Source of the DNA: CAZPAN01 sp964428485
Lineage (GTDB): Bacteria > Actinomycetota > Coriobacteriia > Coriobacteriales > CADBOM01
Length of the DNA: 8,877 bases
Reading direction: 5' to 3'
NCBI GenBank assembly: GCA_964428485.1
Contig: CAYRYP010000056.1
Coordinates: 1-8,877 of the forward strand
Part shown: positions 8,761 through 8,877 of the stretch, in pieces
Layout of the letters: each line of letters begins with the position of its first letter
Position numbering within the stretch: position 1 is the stretch's first letter
Notes under the pieces: generated by a model
Databases searched by the model: none
What the model saw: the letters and a program-made list of their open reading frames with translations, nothing else
What the model was told of the DNA's origin: nothing
Position numbers and translations under genes: made by a program

Positions 8761-8823
8761 TTTGATTGCTCCTCCCATCGCTCCCATCAGTTGATGAGTC
8801 TTTGTTGCCTGTTTGATTTCTTC

Positions 8824-8845
8824 CTTGGGTTGTCGCTTACTAATC
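8824..8845 (-). promoter_or_regulatory. Degenerate HAIR-like operator upstream of dnaK
   Basis: On the minus strand GATTAGT (8839-8845), eight bases, then ACCCAAG (8824-8830) resembles the HspR operator CTTGAGT-N7-ACTCAAG. The right half matches at six of seven bases and the left at four of seven, and the spacer is one base too long. It would overlap the transcription start predicted from the nearby -10. This is the best match I see in the 117 bp before dnaK, but it is weak. The true operator may lie beyond the window edge or differ in this lineage. Confidence 0.3.
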
Positions 8846-8848
8846 TAA

Positions 8849-8854
8849 ATTATC
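8849..8854 (-). promoter_or_regulatory. Candidate -10 element of the dnaK operon promoter
   Basis: GATAAT on the minus strand matches TATAAT at five of six bases and sits in the AT-rich segment about 90 bp before the dnaK ATG. The -35 position falls in the last few bases of the window, where no clear TTGACA-like hexamer is seen. An alternative -10 is the overlapping downstream TAGATT, with TTATAG 18 bp upstream. Confidence 0.35.
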
Positions 8855-8877
8855 TCAGTGCCTAACTATAAGATTTT

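Noticed and set aside
8761..8787. Longer DnaK beginning MGAMGGAIK
   Set aside because: The family begins at MSKxxGIDLGT. The ATG at 8760 has AGGAG at the right distance, and the upstream ATGs lie within or before that ribosome binding site.

Overview
This window is a heat-shock chaperone locus on the minus strand of what looks like a GC-rich actinobacterium, most likely a member of the Coriobacteriia. The evidence is the actinobacterial gene order dnaK-grpE-dnaJ-hspR-clpB with a MerR-type HspR repressor inside the operon, GC-rich coding sequence, and Coriobacteriia-like DnaK and HspR wording. The class assignment is an inference from remembered family sequences, not from a search.

Layout, read in the direction of transcription (right to left). 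About 117 bp of dnaK upstream sequence holds a candidate promoter and a degenerate HspR-operator-like inverted repeat. dnaK (640 aa) overlaps grpE (208 aa) by one base. A 121-bp spacer with two hairpins separates grpE from dnaJ (322 aa, a class B type without zinc fingers). hspR (129 aa) starts 9 bp after dnaJ, and clpB (900 aa, with an acidic C-terminal tail) follows after 48 bp. A trimeric-type purine nucleoside phosphorylase (270 aa) follows clpB with no evident terminator between them. After two inverted repeats, one of them terminator-like, comes an orphan gene for a 199-aa protein that I cannot identify. A weak terminator-like hairpin follows it, then an AT-rich spacer with a possible promoter, and finally the first 21 codons of another minus-strand gene whose N-terminus looks like a membrane anchor.

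How the genes fit together: DnaK, DnaJ and GrpE form the Hsp70 cycle (ATPase, J-domain activator, nucleotide exchange). ClpB is the disaggregase that works with them. HspR is the repressor that, in characterised actinobacteria, uses DnaK as co-repressor, giving a feedback loop. The purine phosphorylase is metabolic and may only be a read-through passenger.

The chaperone operon itself is ordinary. The less explained parts are the orphan 199-aa gene and its structured leader, the DnaK indel, the zinc-less operonic DnaJ, the hairpins in the grpE-dnaJ spacer, and the lack of a clean HAIR operator. I found no tRNA, rRNA, CRISPR array, insertion sequence or other mobile element, and no gene-free stretch longer than 300 bases.
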